Assembly: GCA_033980235.1 (NCBI GenBank)
Contig: CM067067.1
Coordinates: 22,088,903 to 22,152,902 of the forward strand
Direction: 5' to 3'
DNA from: Diadema setosum
Taxonomy: Eukaryota; Echinodermata; Echinoidea; Diadematoida; Diadematidae
Length of the DNA stretch: 64,000 nt
Under the pieces are notes generated by a model. The model had not been told where the DNA came from and did not search any database. It saw only the letters and a list, made by a program, of their open reading frames with translations. Made by a program: the position numbers and the translations under genes. This document shows positions 1-12,759 of this stretch, piece after piece; within the stretch, counting starts at the first letter, position 1; every line of letters starts with the position of its first letter.

Positions 1-2680
1 GGCAGGCATCCAAGTGTTGCTTCTTGCGTCAGTGATGGGTGTTTAGTCTTCACTGGTGTTGGTGTCGTAGACGCGATTCGGATTCCTTTGGGGGTCAAAC
101 AAGCTGACATTTCTTGAAACCAGCTTCGCACACCTTAGTCGTGATTTGAACCCTGGTATAAGCGCGCGCAGGTAGGTGGAGGTTAGAGCGGCATACCTAT
201 AAACTCTGCCTTCTCCTATAATTACTGTATAGATTCTTGACTTTCTGTATCAGCGTGATGAATAAAATGAACATATAGATAGTAAGTGCATATGTTTTTG
301 TTTGTTTGTTTGTTTGTTTGTTTGTTGTTGATTTTTTAACAGTACAAATGTGTGGGGGTTTTTTGTGATTACCTATAGTGGGGACATACAGTTTTTAGAT
401 TGCACTGGGATATTTGGGAAGACAAGACGCTGAACACGTCAACTATTCAACACTTACTTCACTTTCAGTCTGGTTCATACAAATAGATAATAGCCTGCAA
501 CTGTGGGTTGACATTCAGAACAAAGTATAAGAACAAATCCACACGACGACTATATTACTTCGATAACACACATCCAATAAAGGGAAAGCAGAAACAAATT
601 TGAAAGTTTATTTCAAATTCAGCACTTGGCTTATAGCCACCACTTGACGAAGATCCATCATGTTATAAATAATGTTTGTCATTCTACGAAACAATACTAG
701 AAATGACATAATTTGGCAGCACCATGTCTTATGGAATGGAATGCTTGTTTTTAAGTATTATGGCATTCTTGAGATTCTCTTGTGAGTTAAAATGGTATAC
801 AACAAGGCGGTTTTTTTTTCGTTTTTGCATCTGTTTGCGATATTGAATGTTACATGAAGCTTGTAAAAAAAAAAGATGATTCAATGGAATGCTGAAACAC
901 TCATATGAATGTTTTACTTGTAGTCGACACAAAGCTATATTAATTGGCCTTGGTTCCATTAAAACAAAACGATTATTATCATGACGACGAGAAACATTCG
1001 CATTCAGAGAATAGTCTTATAAGAACGAGTTAGTATCAATTTTGATAATGAAATACTATGTCAAAATCTCACCCAACGGAGCCGTATAACTTCGGCAAAG
1101 GATACGTATGTGGAAGGTACTAGGGAGTCGAGGATGCAATGATTGTATCATCTCTTTTTATTACCATTTCTTGTTATTCCTAAAAACTTCGGGTTTGCAG
1201 AGAAAGATTGATACAGGTTTGTTTTTGTTTGGTTCCCTCACGAAATATTGATTTTCCCCGAGGAAAGTTAAAATGCACATACGGAAACCAAAGTTTGCCC
1301 TGCTTCAAATGTTCTGTTCCTCCGCCCGAATTGGGGTGAGGGAAGAAGTGCTTAATGGTAGGTGCGAAACAGGAAAAAGCGCTCGAAAGCGAGGAAACTC
1401 GAACCCGTTTTTTGGCGACGATGTTCTCTGAAGAGGCAAATATCGTGTGGAAAGAGCGATCGAAACTAAATTGAAATCCAAGCAAACATATCATGACAGA
1501 CTGAAGTGCAAAGGGGCGTTTGTGATGCAAATATCGGTAACACAAGCCCATCAGCTTTATCAATACACGGCTGGGTCACCCTCGATAAAAGGGAGTCGTC
1601 CGGTGCTATCGAGGGCTCACTCTGTGAATGACAAAATAAATTCACAGCACTCTAAAACACCCACGAGTACGAATATATTTCAGTTCTCGCATTTTTTCGA
1701 TTTTGTTTTATGTTGATCTGACATTTTATACGTATAACTTTCGAAGTAGTGCATCCTGGATATTGGCCTTCGTGACTTTCATATTGGTTTCACAGAACTA
1801 GTTAGGATTTAGTTTTTTAGAACGGATTCAGTTTCTTATTAGCATAGCATATGACTGCAGGGGTGTCTTATGTGATGGGATTTCTAGGCGTTCCATAGTC
1901 TCTCCTCTGTAGGGCCATTAGGGGTAGTCTCAAGCACTAGTGCAGGACAATATACGACATGCACGGGGCTTGCTTCTCTCGGGTTTGTTGAAGTTGATAG
2001 ATCACTTTCACGTGAGATTAAAAGAAACGTCAAACACCATGGATATAAAAAGATAAGAAAGAGATTGGAAACTCAGCAGATATGGGCGAAAGAGAATATT
2101 GTTATTGAGACATATCTTGCTCATTACAAAACCATTGCGCAACTCGTCGGAATACATCTGTCCCTTGCCTGTCTATAATCGTCTACCGCATTTCATTCGT
2201 CATCATCATTTCCTTTTCCCGTTTTATAGTACCACGATTATTTACTGGTACATTTTCATTAGCTTTTATGACAGACGAGGTCAATACGTGTAGCAGCCAT
2301 TAGCTTCCGACCTTTACGACATAGATAAGACGAACGTATTTCACCTTGAAACAAAGTGTAACTATCTCAGTGCATACTGTATAGCAGAGTAAGACTGTTA
2401 TTGTCTACTCAATTTCAATGTAGAAAGACTTTTTTCAATTTGTTACAACAACTTGTTTACGATGTCTTGTTGGTGCGTATGATATCTAAAGATCTCTGTA
2501 AGTTATAAAGACAGGTTCTATCACATGAGAATATAAAGCAAAGGAGCCCGGATATTCACTTCAACATTCAGTATAAAAATATCAAGTGGGATATGTCAAT
2601 TGCGGTCCGGATAGAAGAGGGAACTGGAGAGGGGAACTCGTCCAATGATCAGAACATCACGACGCGCACTTGCGTATAAT
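1..2680. other. Non-coding stretch, probable engrailed intron or upstream DNA
   Basis: No open frame here resembles a known protein and no exon with splice signals stood out. The only simple repeat is a short GTTT tract near 298-327. A small inverted or duplicated structure was not evident. It is placed in the putative engrailed first intron only by inference from the downstream exon. Confidence 0.4.
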
Positions 2681-2681
2681 A

Positions 2682-2699
2682 TACACACACAGACACACA

Positions 2700-2772
<73 letters not shown>

Positions 2773-2777
2773 GCATA

Positions 2778-2838
<61 letters not shown>

Positions 2839-2855
2839 ACATATATATATATATT
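2682..2855. repeat. Compound (CA)n-(TA)n microsatellite
   Basis: Nearly pure CA dinucleotides with a few interruptions run to about 2768, followed by a short ATGCAT junction and a TA array to about 2835. Open frames on both strands here encode only His-Thr, Ile-Tyr or Val-Cys alternations, so they are repeat translations and not genes. Confidence 0.97.
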
Positions 2856-3065
2856 GTTGTATATACTTGGATGAACTAATACTAAGGCTAGAAAACCCAC
2901 TCAGACCAATCCTAATGAAAAATGCACGCGTAGAAGTTTTTGGAGTATTGGAAATTCTTTGAGTACTCAAGTACTCCTTCCCATCACTTTATCCCTTTCT
3001 CTTCTCTTCTCTCTCTCTCTCTGTTTATCTATCAGATAGATTCACTCCATCTCTTACACGACACA

Positions 3066-3074
3066 TACACACGT

Positions 3075-3106
<32 letters not shown>

Positions 3107-3205
3107 ACACACAGACACACACACACACACACACGGACACACTTGCACACACTCACACACATTCACACACTCACACACTCACACACTACACACACGCATT
3201 CAAAA
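3066..3205. repeat. Interrupted (CA)n microsatellite
   Basis: CA dinucleotides are interrupted by GACA, CGGACA, TTCACA and CTCACA variants, which suggests an older array than the one about 300 bases upstream. Confidence 0.95.
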
Positions 3206-3433
3206 TGTAGTCGAAGTGTTACATTGTCTTTTGAGGTTATTTGTCTCTACAGGCTTTGGAAGTATCTACATATGTTAATTTCTCCACGTATTGGCAATTA
3301 CACATTGATAGTCAAGAGGAAAACGGTAAATTTTTATTGTCGAATCTTTGTCAGCCAAAGCCTTGAAGAAGGGGGAGGCCCCGAAAAAAAAATAACTCAC
3401 TGACTAAAACGCATTACCCGTTTTTCTCTTGAC

Positions 3434-3435
3434 TG

Positions 3436-3468
<33 letters not shown>

Positions 3469-3472
3469 TTAT

Positions 3473-3527
<55 letters not shown>

Positions 3528-3606
3528 AACATACATACATACATACATACATGCATACATACATACATACATACATACATACATACATGCATGCATATAT
3601 ACATAA
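3434..3606. repeat. (CTAT)n-(ACAT)n compound tetranucleotide repeat
   Basis: CTAT units extend to about 3527 and then switch directly to ACAT units up to about 3600. The translated frame, a run of Tyr-Leu-Ser-Ile, is an artefact of the repeat. Confidence 0.97.
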
Positions 3607-3649
3607 CAACATATAAACATACAAAATACAAAAAATGAGAGTGCTTGTG

Positions 3650-4550
3650 TATACATAATGTAAAATGATCGGCGGTCCCATTATGCTATTCAATTCATAT
3701 CAAATTTCGATAGAAAGAAGCATACTCTAAAAATTCGGTGTTATTCAACAATTGATTTGAGACCTACAGATGGAGTCAGACATTGACATGATCAGACTAC
3801 ATCCTGGAAAACGCATCAAGCCTCAAGAGAGGGGACAACTTATGGCCCATTAACACAAAAATGTATATGTTATCGGAGACAGTTTACAGCTGTAAAAATG
3901 TTTTTTCGGACGCCTTTTTTGAATTTCCAACTACCAGCTCGTCTAGTACGGGCCAGGAATGGAAACTTTTACGAGCATTCCATATTATTAAATGATTTTC
4001 TTATTTGTACTTTGAACTCATGTGTGTGTGTGTTTTTAAAGAAAAAATATATAAAAAGATAGTAACTGTGATCTGTATCATTTCACATTTCGTGACTTAG
4101 TGTACTGGCTTTGACGCCGCTTTCCACTGTGGAGAGTATTTTCAAAATGGGTATCGCGTTTTATGATAGCCCGCATCGCTTTCTTCGGATGTTATCCGAT
4201 ATCTTCGTGTACCGACTGCTTATGTCTCGCATATCGTTTTAAATTGCCTCTCCCTTTTTAATTTCATGAGACTAAAAAAAAAAAGAAGCTCCCATCATGG
4301 TATCTGACACTGCATCGAAATGATATTATGTGGAAACCGACTTATAACTCAAGGTTTTAATTCGTCTTTGTTTGACGACTATGCTTTTCTTCTGGCAGAA
4401 ATTGAGCAGGTGCATTTTTTTTTCTTGCTAGTCAAGTGTAATGGTATCTGTGGGAGGAGTATAGTATTACCCCGGACGTGACGTAAGCAACATGGGTAAT
4501 TCACGGTTTTACATGGACGCAATGATGTTAATAGGATATTATAGTCTATT
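3650..4550. other. Anonymous non-coding stretch
   Basis: Non-repetitive AT-rich sequence with no recognisable gene. A TGACGTAA (CRE/ATF-like) octamer occurs near 4479, which is weak evidence alone. Confidence 0.4.
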
Positions 4551-4559
4551 ATGTCGGAT

Positions 4560-4830
4560 TATATTATGTTATATCACCGTATCATGTTATATTGTATCAT
4601 ACTATATCATATTATAATGTATGATATGATATGATATGATATGATATGATATGATATATTATTATATTATATTATATTATATTATATTATATTATATTAT
4701 ATTATATTATATTATATTATATTATATTATATTATATTATATTATATTATATCATATTATATTATATTACAATATGGTATATCATTGTATGATGTGATAT
4801 AAAATGATAATATGATCATATCATACTATA
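4560..4830. repeat. ATGAT and (TATAT)-type pentanucleotide satellite
   Basis: A short run of ATATG units near 4618-4657 leads into about 20 tandem TTATA pentamers (about 4657-4755), flanked by degenerate versions on both sides. Extremely AT-rich and non-coding. Confidence 0.93.
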
Positions 4831-5409
4831 CCACATCTGTTATAGTATTGACTTCATGAAATCTACGAAACAGTTTAATGAACGAAGAATGATATTCTCT
4901 ATTATTATATAGATATATGTGCAGCTTTACAAAAGACCTTGTGAATGTATGTGCGTACGCGAGTTAATTTGATAAATAGCTTTTAATTTGTGGGGGATTT
5001 TTTAGTACAAGAAATAATGCTAGTTTACCACACCAGTAAAATAGGTCGAAATTGCTGCACAAATGAACACTCTTTTATTGTACAAATCTCTTCGCTTCGA
5101 AGAGATGGAGAGGACTTGGAAAAAAAAAAAAAAAAAAACCTTTGTAGGCCTACTAAACTGTCAGTAATTATGTGCTTGAAATGAGTTAATGGCATTTACC
5201 AAGCTGGCTTACATTAGTGAAATCGAACATTTTTTTTTTTTTATGTAATGAACTTGACTGTTTTTTCTTCGACCCTCTCGGCGGGATATGGAGGCGATGA
5301 AATATTATTCATCGAATTTCCTCGGCATCAACTTTTATGCCCCGAATAGTTCCGTTTTGGTTGCTAATCGCATTACAGGGAGATTCTCCACAGCGAGAGA
5401 GGGTGAGAG

Positions 5410-5745
5410 AAACGGAGGGGGGGGGGGGGGGGGTAATGCTATAGGAGTAAGGAAGGGAGGGAGGAATCGCTTTCGTTTCAAATGCTTTTCTTTGGGAGTA
5501 AAAATAAATACTATTAACTGCTGTATAATAACCAAAGAGAACGTATATTGTTTTGCATCTCAAACAATCGTATGTTTTTTGTTTGTTTGTTTGTTTGTTT
5601 GTTTGTTCGTTTGTTTTCTCGAATGATATCAGGGTTATTCTTTGAAAATCACCTCAGGGTAGGTTGCCCGATGTACACCGGCCCGCTCTGTATAGTGCTT
5701 TAATAAAAGTTTTGTGTGTGTGGGGGGGGGGGGGGGGGGGAAGAG
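5410..5745. repeat. Poly-G tracts and (GTTT)n
   Basis: Two long G runs (about 5417-5434 and 5721-5740) flank a GTTT tetranucleotide tract (about 5577-5614). The surrounding 5750-6630 shows nothing gene-like, apart from another G-rich run near 6100. Confidence 0.9.
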
Positions 5746-6635
5746 GGGAAGGTCATTACATACCTGTACTTATTCACTAGGTAATATCTTACTCATGATA
5801 AAAATAATATCTCAAACATACTGTTAGACTTGCACCCAGGGGTCACCAGGTACAATTATAAGTCACGCCTTCTCCACTGCTGTTTGGTAGTATTTAAGCG
5901 CAACACTTCACAAGCGGCTAATACTTGATATCATTATTCCCACACCAAGACAACAATAAAGGCAAGGAGAGTCTTAATTTTGTTTTTTTTTTCCGTGGTC
6001 TTTAATCAAGATGGGGGCTAACTGAACATGGGGCGTATGTGAGGAAATGAAGTGAAGGTTAATAGCCAGCGTGCTTCACTTCTTCTCCTATTCGGGGGAG
6101 GGGGGGGGGTCTATGGATGACTGAGAAGAAGAGAGAAAGGGAGAGAAAAGGAAAACGAAAAGAGACATATCAGAGGAATTACGTTTCACAGTTTTATGCA
6201 TAAACCTAAAATAAATTGGTTTGCGTCTACCCTTCGATCCATATACTTTTGCCTTGATCATCAGATATTCGCTGACCTTGTCTTTCTTTTTAATTACGCT
6301 GTTAAATCAGACGTTACATATGCAGTATCGGAATAACATGATACGATTCTAGGGAAATTAACTACGACCTCGTGCAATTTACGATATTGTTCATTGAGTC
6401 CTGAGGCAGGCCGTTTTAGCGATAGCAAAAATATACGGGCACGCGGTTCTTCCCCAGTTTGTACCGTGGGCGTTCAAGTTTTATTCTGCTGATGATACAA
6501 TTTGGTGGCGTGGCTGATCTCCATTCCATGCATTTTCCTCTTCTGTAGTTTGTTATGAATCAAAGTCCGATATGATATTTCAGCTGGTTATTGTGAGACA
6601 AATTATACACACACCCTACATTGGCACTGCGGATG

Positions 6636-6648
6636 TACAGATGTATGC

Positions 6649-6679
<31 letters not shown>

Positions 6680-6766
6680 TGTATGTATGAATGTATGTGT
6701 GTATATGTATGTATGTAAGTGTGTATGTATGTATGTGTGTGTGTTTAGGTGTGTTTGTATGTATGC
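6636..6766. repeat. (ATGT)n microsatellite
   Basis: Tandem ATGT units with GTGT variants. The minus-strand frame over it reads Tyr-Ile-His-Thr repeats and is not a gene. Confidence 0.95.
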
Positions 6767-6769
6767 ATA

Positions 6770-8000
6770 TAACCATCTATAACATAGTATAATATATAGA
6801 TATGTGGGTATTTGCGATTGTTTCTTATATAATACTGTGAATGTCAATGTCAAGATTTAAAGTTATGAACGCATGTCAGTGCATATTTTTATGTAGCTGT
6901 TGGATAAAAAAAAAGAAACATATAATATGACAGATGTAGTTTTGCCATGTGACGACAAAAGGACAATCCAAAGTGCAATAATGTTGAACAGTTTCATGGA
7001 AAACGGACGAGAATTAGGAAAGCGATGGAATCATTAAAGTTTCACAGGTTTTCACCGAAAGTACGTTAATTGGAAGAAGCGACGATCATGATGATGTCAT
7101 GTATACATCATTCTCCCACTGGATGGCAAACACAATTATCATAATTAAGTCATGCGTGTGGTCGGTGATTTAGCAACTGCCTCTTCTTTTGTTCTAAAAG
7201 TCATCGTTGCTATATAGGTTACTATTATAGACTACATAACTTAATATAACGAAGGATATATTTGTATTTTGGAGTGATTTCCTTTCGAAGGAAGGGGAGG
7301 ATTTGTGCCCCTTATTATCACCTCTGCCAATTTAAATGGGATTGTGTCACTGATTCGTAAAAACACGGGGAACTTTAGCAACTTCCTAATCTTCTTACTC
7401 TCGGTTCGGTTTTGATGAAACTTTTGCTATGCTGTTCGTCTGACTGTACTTTATTTATTAACCTCACTTGAAATGATGTACAATAGCACTTGAAGTTCGT
7501 TTAATCTGACTCTTCGGAAACATGGTGATATTGCATTTAAACAAGGGCGCGTTCTGATCTTAGTTTTCCAGTTAAACATTGTGTTCTTTCTAAGGAGTAA
7601 TTCTTATCTGATAACGTTACCCTTTAAAAGATGCAGCTGTTTTACAACATACAACAAGTTGAAATTTATGTTATTTGAATCGACAACTACGCAATATGAT
7701 GCTTTAATTCTTCGACAAACTCGGTGGCCGCGATGCGCTTTGATTGTTTTGACCAAATACAGATAAAAGAGGGGCGAAAATAATTCACTTGCAAAAAAAA
7801 GTCGTAAATTTGGCCCAAATTCTCGAAAATTGTAAACTAGTCGAGGCTCGCCAGGTGATTGGGAATAATTTCTATTGCTTTCTTTCTTTCATAAAGAAAC
7901 TGAACAATATCAACTCGATTATCCTCGCATAGGGTCATAATTGATATGTGAAATGCAATGAATTGTCCCTCTCTATGGAAAGCAAGAATCAAGGTTAAGT
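6770..8000. other. Anonymous non-coding stretch
   Basis: AT-rich, non-repetitive sequence with scattered stops in all frames. Nothing recognisable was seen. Confidence 0.4.
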
Positions 8001-8009
8001 CTTTTTATT

Positions 8010-8420
8010 TTCTTGGCGAGCGCAGTGCCATCATAAAACTGAAATTCCCATAATGCATCCCTCGGCGCCGAAATAGTATCTCGCCCAATCAGAATCCCGG
8101 ATTCCCCAGGCGAGCGCTGGTCGTCTGCGGTACCTCGCAGAAGAAGATCTCACGGAGTCGCACTTCATTGCTCAGTAACATATTTTCTCATGTCAGGCAA
8201 TACACTTGAACTTAATGTCTCACTCCGGACGAGCCTAAACTTTGATGTCAGGTCAAAGGTCGTGAAAGACAGGTGCTCGGTGCTATTCGATTCGCACGGG
8301 GCACGAGTGAAATACGCGCAAGAATAAAACGTCTGAAATATGGCTACCCCGACGATCTGAGCTAGGTACAATATTTATGTACGGACAACGGGCGTAAATG
8401 CACTTCGGGCGCCGTTCTTA
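8010..8420. promoter_or_regulatory. Candidate CpG-rich promoter-like block with ZNF143- and NF-Y-like motifs
   Basis: This block is clearly richer in CpG than its surroundings. It contains TTCCCATAATGCATCCC (8045-8061), which resembles the ZNF143/Staf site found in many promoters. About 25 bases on is a CCAATCAG (8085-8092), a good NF-Y CCAAT box. A GGCGAGCGC word occurs at both about 8034 and 8109. No downstream start codon or splice donor could be tied to it on either strand, so the transcript, if any, is unknown. It may instead be an intronic enhancer or an alternative start. Confidence 0.35.
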
Positions 8421-11400
8421 TTATTACGACGATTTGTAAAAACGACTTCGGATTTGGGTTGGTGAGTTATGCTTTACAGGTTATAAAGGTGACGAGAATC
8501 ATGCCAGTGGGCATACAATCACATTTCCAAACAACAGCTTGTCGGGGAGCAAAAAACACCATACTTTACGTCCTAGTGGCTGATCATCAGATTTCCCCCT
8601 CTTTTTTAAAGCAATTAAAGCAGCAATAATAACAACACTAACAGCAAGAAAACAAAACACAAAAACAAAAACAAAACAGAATGAAAGCAGATACAATTTC
8701 TAAAACAGCATGTACACAATTTCATAGCATTCAAAGCATCGTAAAATATTATTCAGTAAAGCAGTAATCATACTTTAAATACCCAAATATATAACACGCA
8801 TACAGCAAAGTGATTGCAAAATTACTTTCATCTTGTCTACCCTACCCTCTCGCTAAACACTGAAAGGGAGGCTGCGTAGGACAAAAATTGAAGAGAACTT
8901 GCGGAATGTGCCAAAAGAGCGTATTTGAGAACGCGCAAGAAGCGGCAAGGTCCAATAGTTTGGTTGACGTTTTGATGGACACTTGTCAAATTATCAGCAC
9001 CCCCCCCCCTTTTTAAAAGATTACTTCATCACGGTATAATAACGACCGTTTCCCGTGGAAGTAAATCAGCAGCGTGGACAATGTCTTGACTCAAAGGTAA
9101 TTATTGCTCCATTAGCAGCCATAAATGAAAACATTTCGCATGTATTTCATATCCGTGACGATTGCCCATTGCTGATTCGTTTTGGAAGCATTGAATTACC
9201 CTCATTAACGGAGTCATTGACAAAAATTGGTGTAGGTTTTCTTTCTTCTATTTTGTCTTCGGAAAATTTCGTGGGAGCCTAACGATTATCTGCCCATTAA
9301 ATTGCAGGAAGATACGCGTTTTCCCCCTCCCACGTTTTCTTTTCTTTTCTTTTTTTTTTTGGGGGGGGGTATGAGTAGAAGGAGGGGATGCAAAGTTTCG
9401 ATTGATTTTGAGTGACAGGGCGGTGTATATTTCTATTTGGCATTACTTTGTTTAGCTATGCTCTTTTTGTCGTTTTGTAATGTTTTTGTTATCTATCTGT
9501 ATTGCTTTGTTTTGAATTTTTGTTTGCGAATTGACCAGGCGTGTCAGAACCATTTTACACTTGTATATGCTGCCCCCAACTTTCAGCTCTTGCTTTGGGG
9601 TCAGCAAAATGCGTATGAATAGCGACAATACGTAAGCTGTCGATGATAGAATATCCAAAGCAAAACACACACACGTCCACAAAAAACAAATAATCCCTAC
9701 ACACACACATACTTGCACATACAAGTAGACAATTATATGTGATTATGTTCCAGACAATTAAAGTGAATTTTGAAGAACTTGCCGAATATGTAGCCGCCAT
9801 GCAAAGTTCAATGACCCCTAAGATAGACAAAGGCAAGGGGATTCAAGCTAAAACGATAGTGGCGATTACAAGGAATGGAGAACAATGCGACGGAACACTT
9901 GATTGCACTGGGCTGTCAACACTTTTCCAGTGACGCCCTAAACCTCTTCTTTTTTTTTTTCCTTTTTTTTTGGGGGGGGGGGGGAGGGCGGGATGCGTGG
10001 TTAATATTTCCATGTCTTTTCTAACAAGTGTTCTGACACTTGCGCACCCAGTCAATGTTCGTTGTGACAGTAATATGTGATAACAGTCTGTCCTTGAGCA
10101 GCGAAATTTGTTGTTTTTTATTCATTTTTTAAAGTTAGGTAACACCTTATTTTCGGTATTGATATGTATGTACACGGGTGAATCTGTCGACATGATTTCA
10201 CTATGAAGCTAACTGTAGCTCCATGATTTGACACACGCGCTTAATTTCCATTCACTCATTAGAAAAGTTATCATCCGACCAATACAAGTATACTCGAATC
10301 CAGGCCATCGCGTGTGACGTCAGAGATGAAGAACGAGGCATGTTGCGTTTGGAAAGTAATGTTTTTTATGCCAACTGTAAATATGTCATCTTCGTCCCGA
10401 TTTGGCTTGCGTCAAAAAATGATAACAAACATACAAACACTTGTTTTAAATGGCTGCTAACGGAATTTCACTTCATTAAGACTTCGTAATGACATTGCTG
10501 CTTCCAATGTGGAGATGATACATTCGTAATAAATTATAACAGAACTTTCCTCTGATGTTTCATCCCCTCACGTCTCCCTATTGTACACAAATATGCCATA
10601 AAAATAGTATTTTGGTCAATTATTTCAGTAACTACAACTCCATTCCCCGAAAAGTCATCATTGCCAGATTGTCAAAACGACTACAAAAGTTTGCCACGAA
10701 TGCCATTGGTTATTCATTATTGATTTCATGTGAAAAAAGCGAAACAGAGTTTGTTGAAGAATTATCTATCTAGTCTATACAGATCAATGGCAGAAGTGTG
10801 TAGTGATGACTCCAACATTAATTTGTCCAATGACCTCTCCTAATTACATTATATTGTTGCGACATACGGTCAAAATTTAGCGGCTCTTTGAAATTCTATA
10901 TAGTTCTCTTGTGATTTGATATATGTGTTGATTTTAACTTTTTTAAGCCAGCATGAACATGTTTGCCCTAATTTCACCTTTAAAGTACAATACGCAAACT
11001 CTTATCAGAAAGGTGTCACGGACTGGAATGGAATTATGGAATTTTGGTGATAATATTGTAAGTTTTCTTCAAAATACCGTTGTTATTAATGTCCCAGGAC
11101 TGAAGAGAAATATAATATCAGTATCTCGTAAAAGTTAAAAAAAAAAGTTTAACGATCTTTCCCACATTTATTTTGTGCATGATTTTTTTCTCCAGGTTGA
11201 GCTCTTGAATGTTGAATCTTTCGGATTAAAATGAAAAAAAAAAATGGCTGATGCACATTTCTGTGCGTTTAGTAGCATTTTAGAATTAAAGAAGTATATT
11301 TTTTCTTACTCAGTTTTATTCATGTGTCATGTTCATGGCACACTGAATTATTACTATACTAATGTATACAAAATATTGAATGGGACATGCAGGGAAGAGG

Positions 11401-11530
11401 TGCTTGCTAGATTTGTTATGACCGAGGAACGGTGCATGCTGAAACACGAGTGCTTTCTTTTTTGTCAAAAGAGAGATTCTGCATGTTTTTGTTTTTTTTC
11501 CTGTAACATATTCCTGTTTTTTTTTTTAAA
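8421..11530. other. Anonymous non-coding stretch
   Basis: Contains G/C homopolymers (9001, 9359, 9971), a short CA tract near 9665-9720, and a consensus CRE octamer TGACGTCA near 10315. No open frame has a recognisable product. Confidence 0.4.
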
Positions 11531-11679
11531 TATAAAAACACACACGTACAGGCGCACACGGCACCCACATACATACACATGTACACACATCCGCATCGTA
11601 CACATGTTTATAACATATTATATGCACATTCTTCTGTGTCTACCGGTGCACTCGATCGTGGCGTTATGAGAATGGAGTC

Positions 11680-12500
11680 CCAACGATGGGATCTCCTCTC
11701 ACCTCCCGACATGACTTCCGACTATTGCTATCATCGCCGTAAATGATTTCCGGATCGGCTAACTACCCGGGCCGGCTCTCGGGGCGGGCAAGGCAGAGAA
11801 CTCGGCTCTGTTCGGGCTCGTAATCGTTTCCGTCCCCTTATCGGTACTGACAATTGAGGATCAACAAGCCCCGACAGGAAAACAAAAAAGACATCCTCCT
11901 CTCCCCCTCTCCCTCTCTACTTTTCTCTTTCCCATTCTTTTCTCCTTTTTAAGTTCTAGGCAATTATTCTCCTCCTGAAGCGAAGTGTTGTCGAATCTTG
12001 CACAAAGCCTCGCCGATTCGGGTTCTTACCTCCACGGGTAGAATTCAGCCATGGGGTCAGCGCCCTGAGGTACGGCTTCGCAATGAGCCCAGTTAACCCC
12101 GGGCACGTCATGGGGACGACCCACTGGGGGGCTCCCCCCGCGCGCTTATAGTGGCCCTTCTATTTGTTCTTGTTACATAGTATCGGCGACACGTACGGGT
12201 GTCGGGATCGCTCGCACCAAATTGACATTACACTTCGGCTTACAAATTGACCCGTTTGTCGGCTGGCGGTCCCGAGAATCAAACCCCTACCATAAGTTCC
12301 CCCGGCCACGAAGTGAGAAAAATCGCGACACTCCTATCAGTTGTAATTAGGGCATAAGGGGGACAACATCTCGATTTGGCGGTCTCGCACTATCTTTACA
12401 ATCATCTTCGGTTTAACGTCTCTCTCTCCCGAAAGTGCATACCATTATTGGTGACGAGACGCGAGCAGGGTCAATTCTACTTTTGAGGACATTCTTCATC
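11680..12500. other. GC-richer, non-repetitive island
   Basis: About 800 bases of balanced or GC-rich, CpG-containing, unrepetitive sequence in an otherwise AT-rich, microsatellite-filled neighbourhood. No open frame of recognisable family. This composition is typical of conserved non-coding or regulatory DNA but could equally be an unrecognised untranslated exon. Confidence 0.3.
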
Positions 12501-12647
12501 AAAGTCCCATAATAGTGAAACAAAAATAACAACAATATACCGTCTACTTTTAGTTTTGCTTTTGTCTTGTATTATTTTATTTTGGGTATTCTTTTTTTGT
12601 CAACTCAATGTCAAAAAGGATTGAGAAGACCTGGTGGAGACAAGCTG

Positions 12648-12660
12648 GTTGCCAGGCAAC
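12648..12660. promoter_or_regulatory. Perfect RFX X-box-like palindrome
   Basis: GTTGCCAGGCAAC is a perfect inverted repeat of GTTGCC with a one-base spacer. It matches the RFX-family consensus GTNRCC N(0-3) RGYAAC. RFX factors control ciliary and neural genes. The motif is seen directly; function is inferred. Confidence 0.45.
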
Positions 12661-12759
12661 AGGAGTGACTTCTCATCCATCTGGGCCAGTGTCCCGTCTC
12701 AATGACCCGTCGTGAACTTGTGCTTCGGCTCTTGCACTTTGAGCCGCGTGGTCACAATC

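Noticed and set aside
2641..3638. Tandem repeats as a possible CRISPR-like or satellite locus
   Set aside because: Units are 2-4 bases with no unique spacers, so these are ordinary eukaryotic microsatellites.
11244..11669. 141-codon plus-strand frame
   Set aside because: Poly-T derived Phe runs and a CA-rich end, with no domain.
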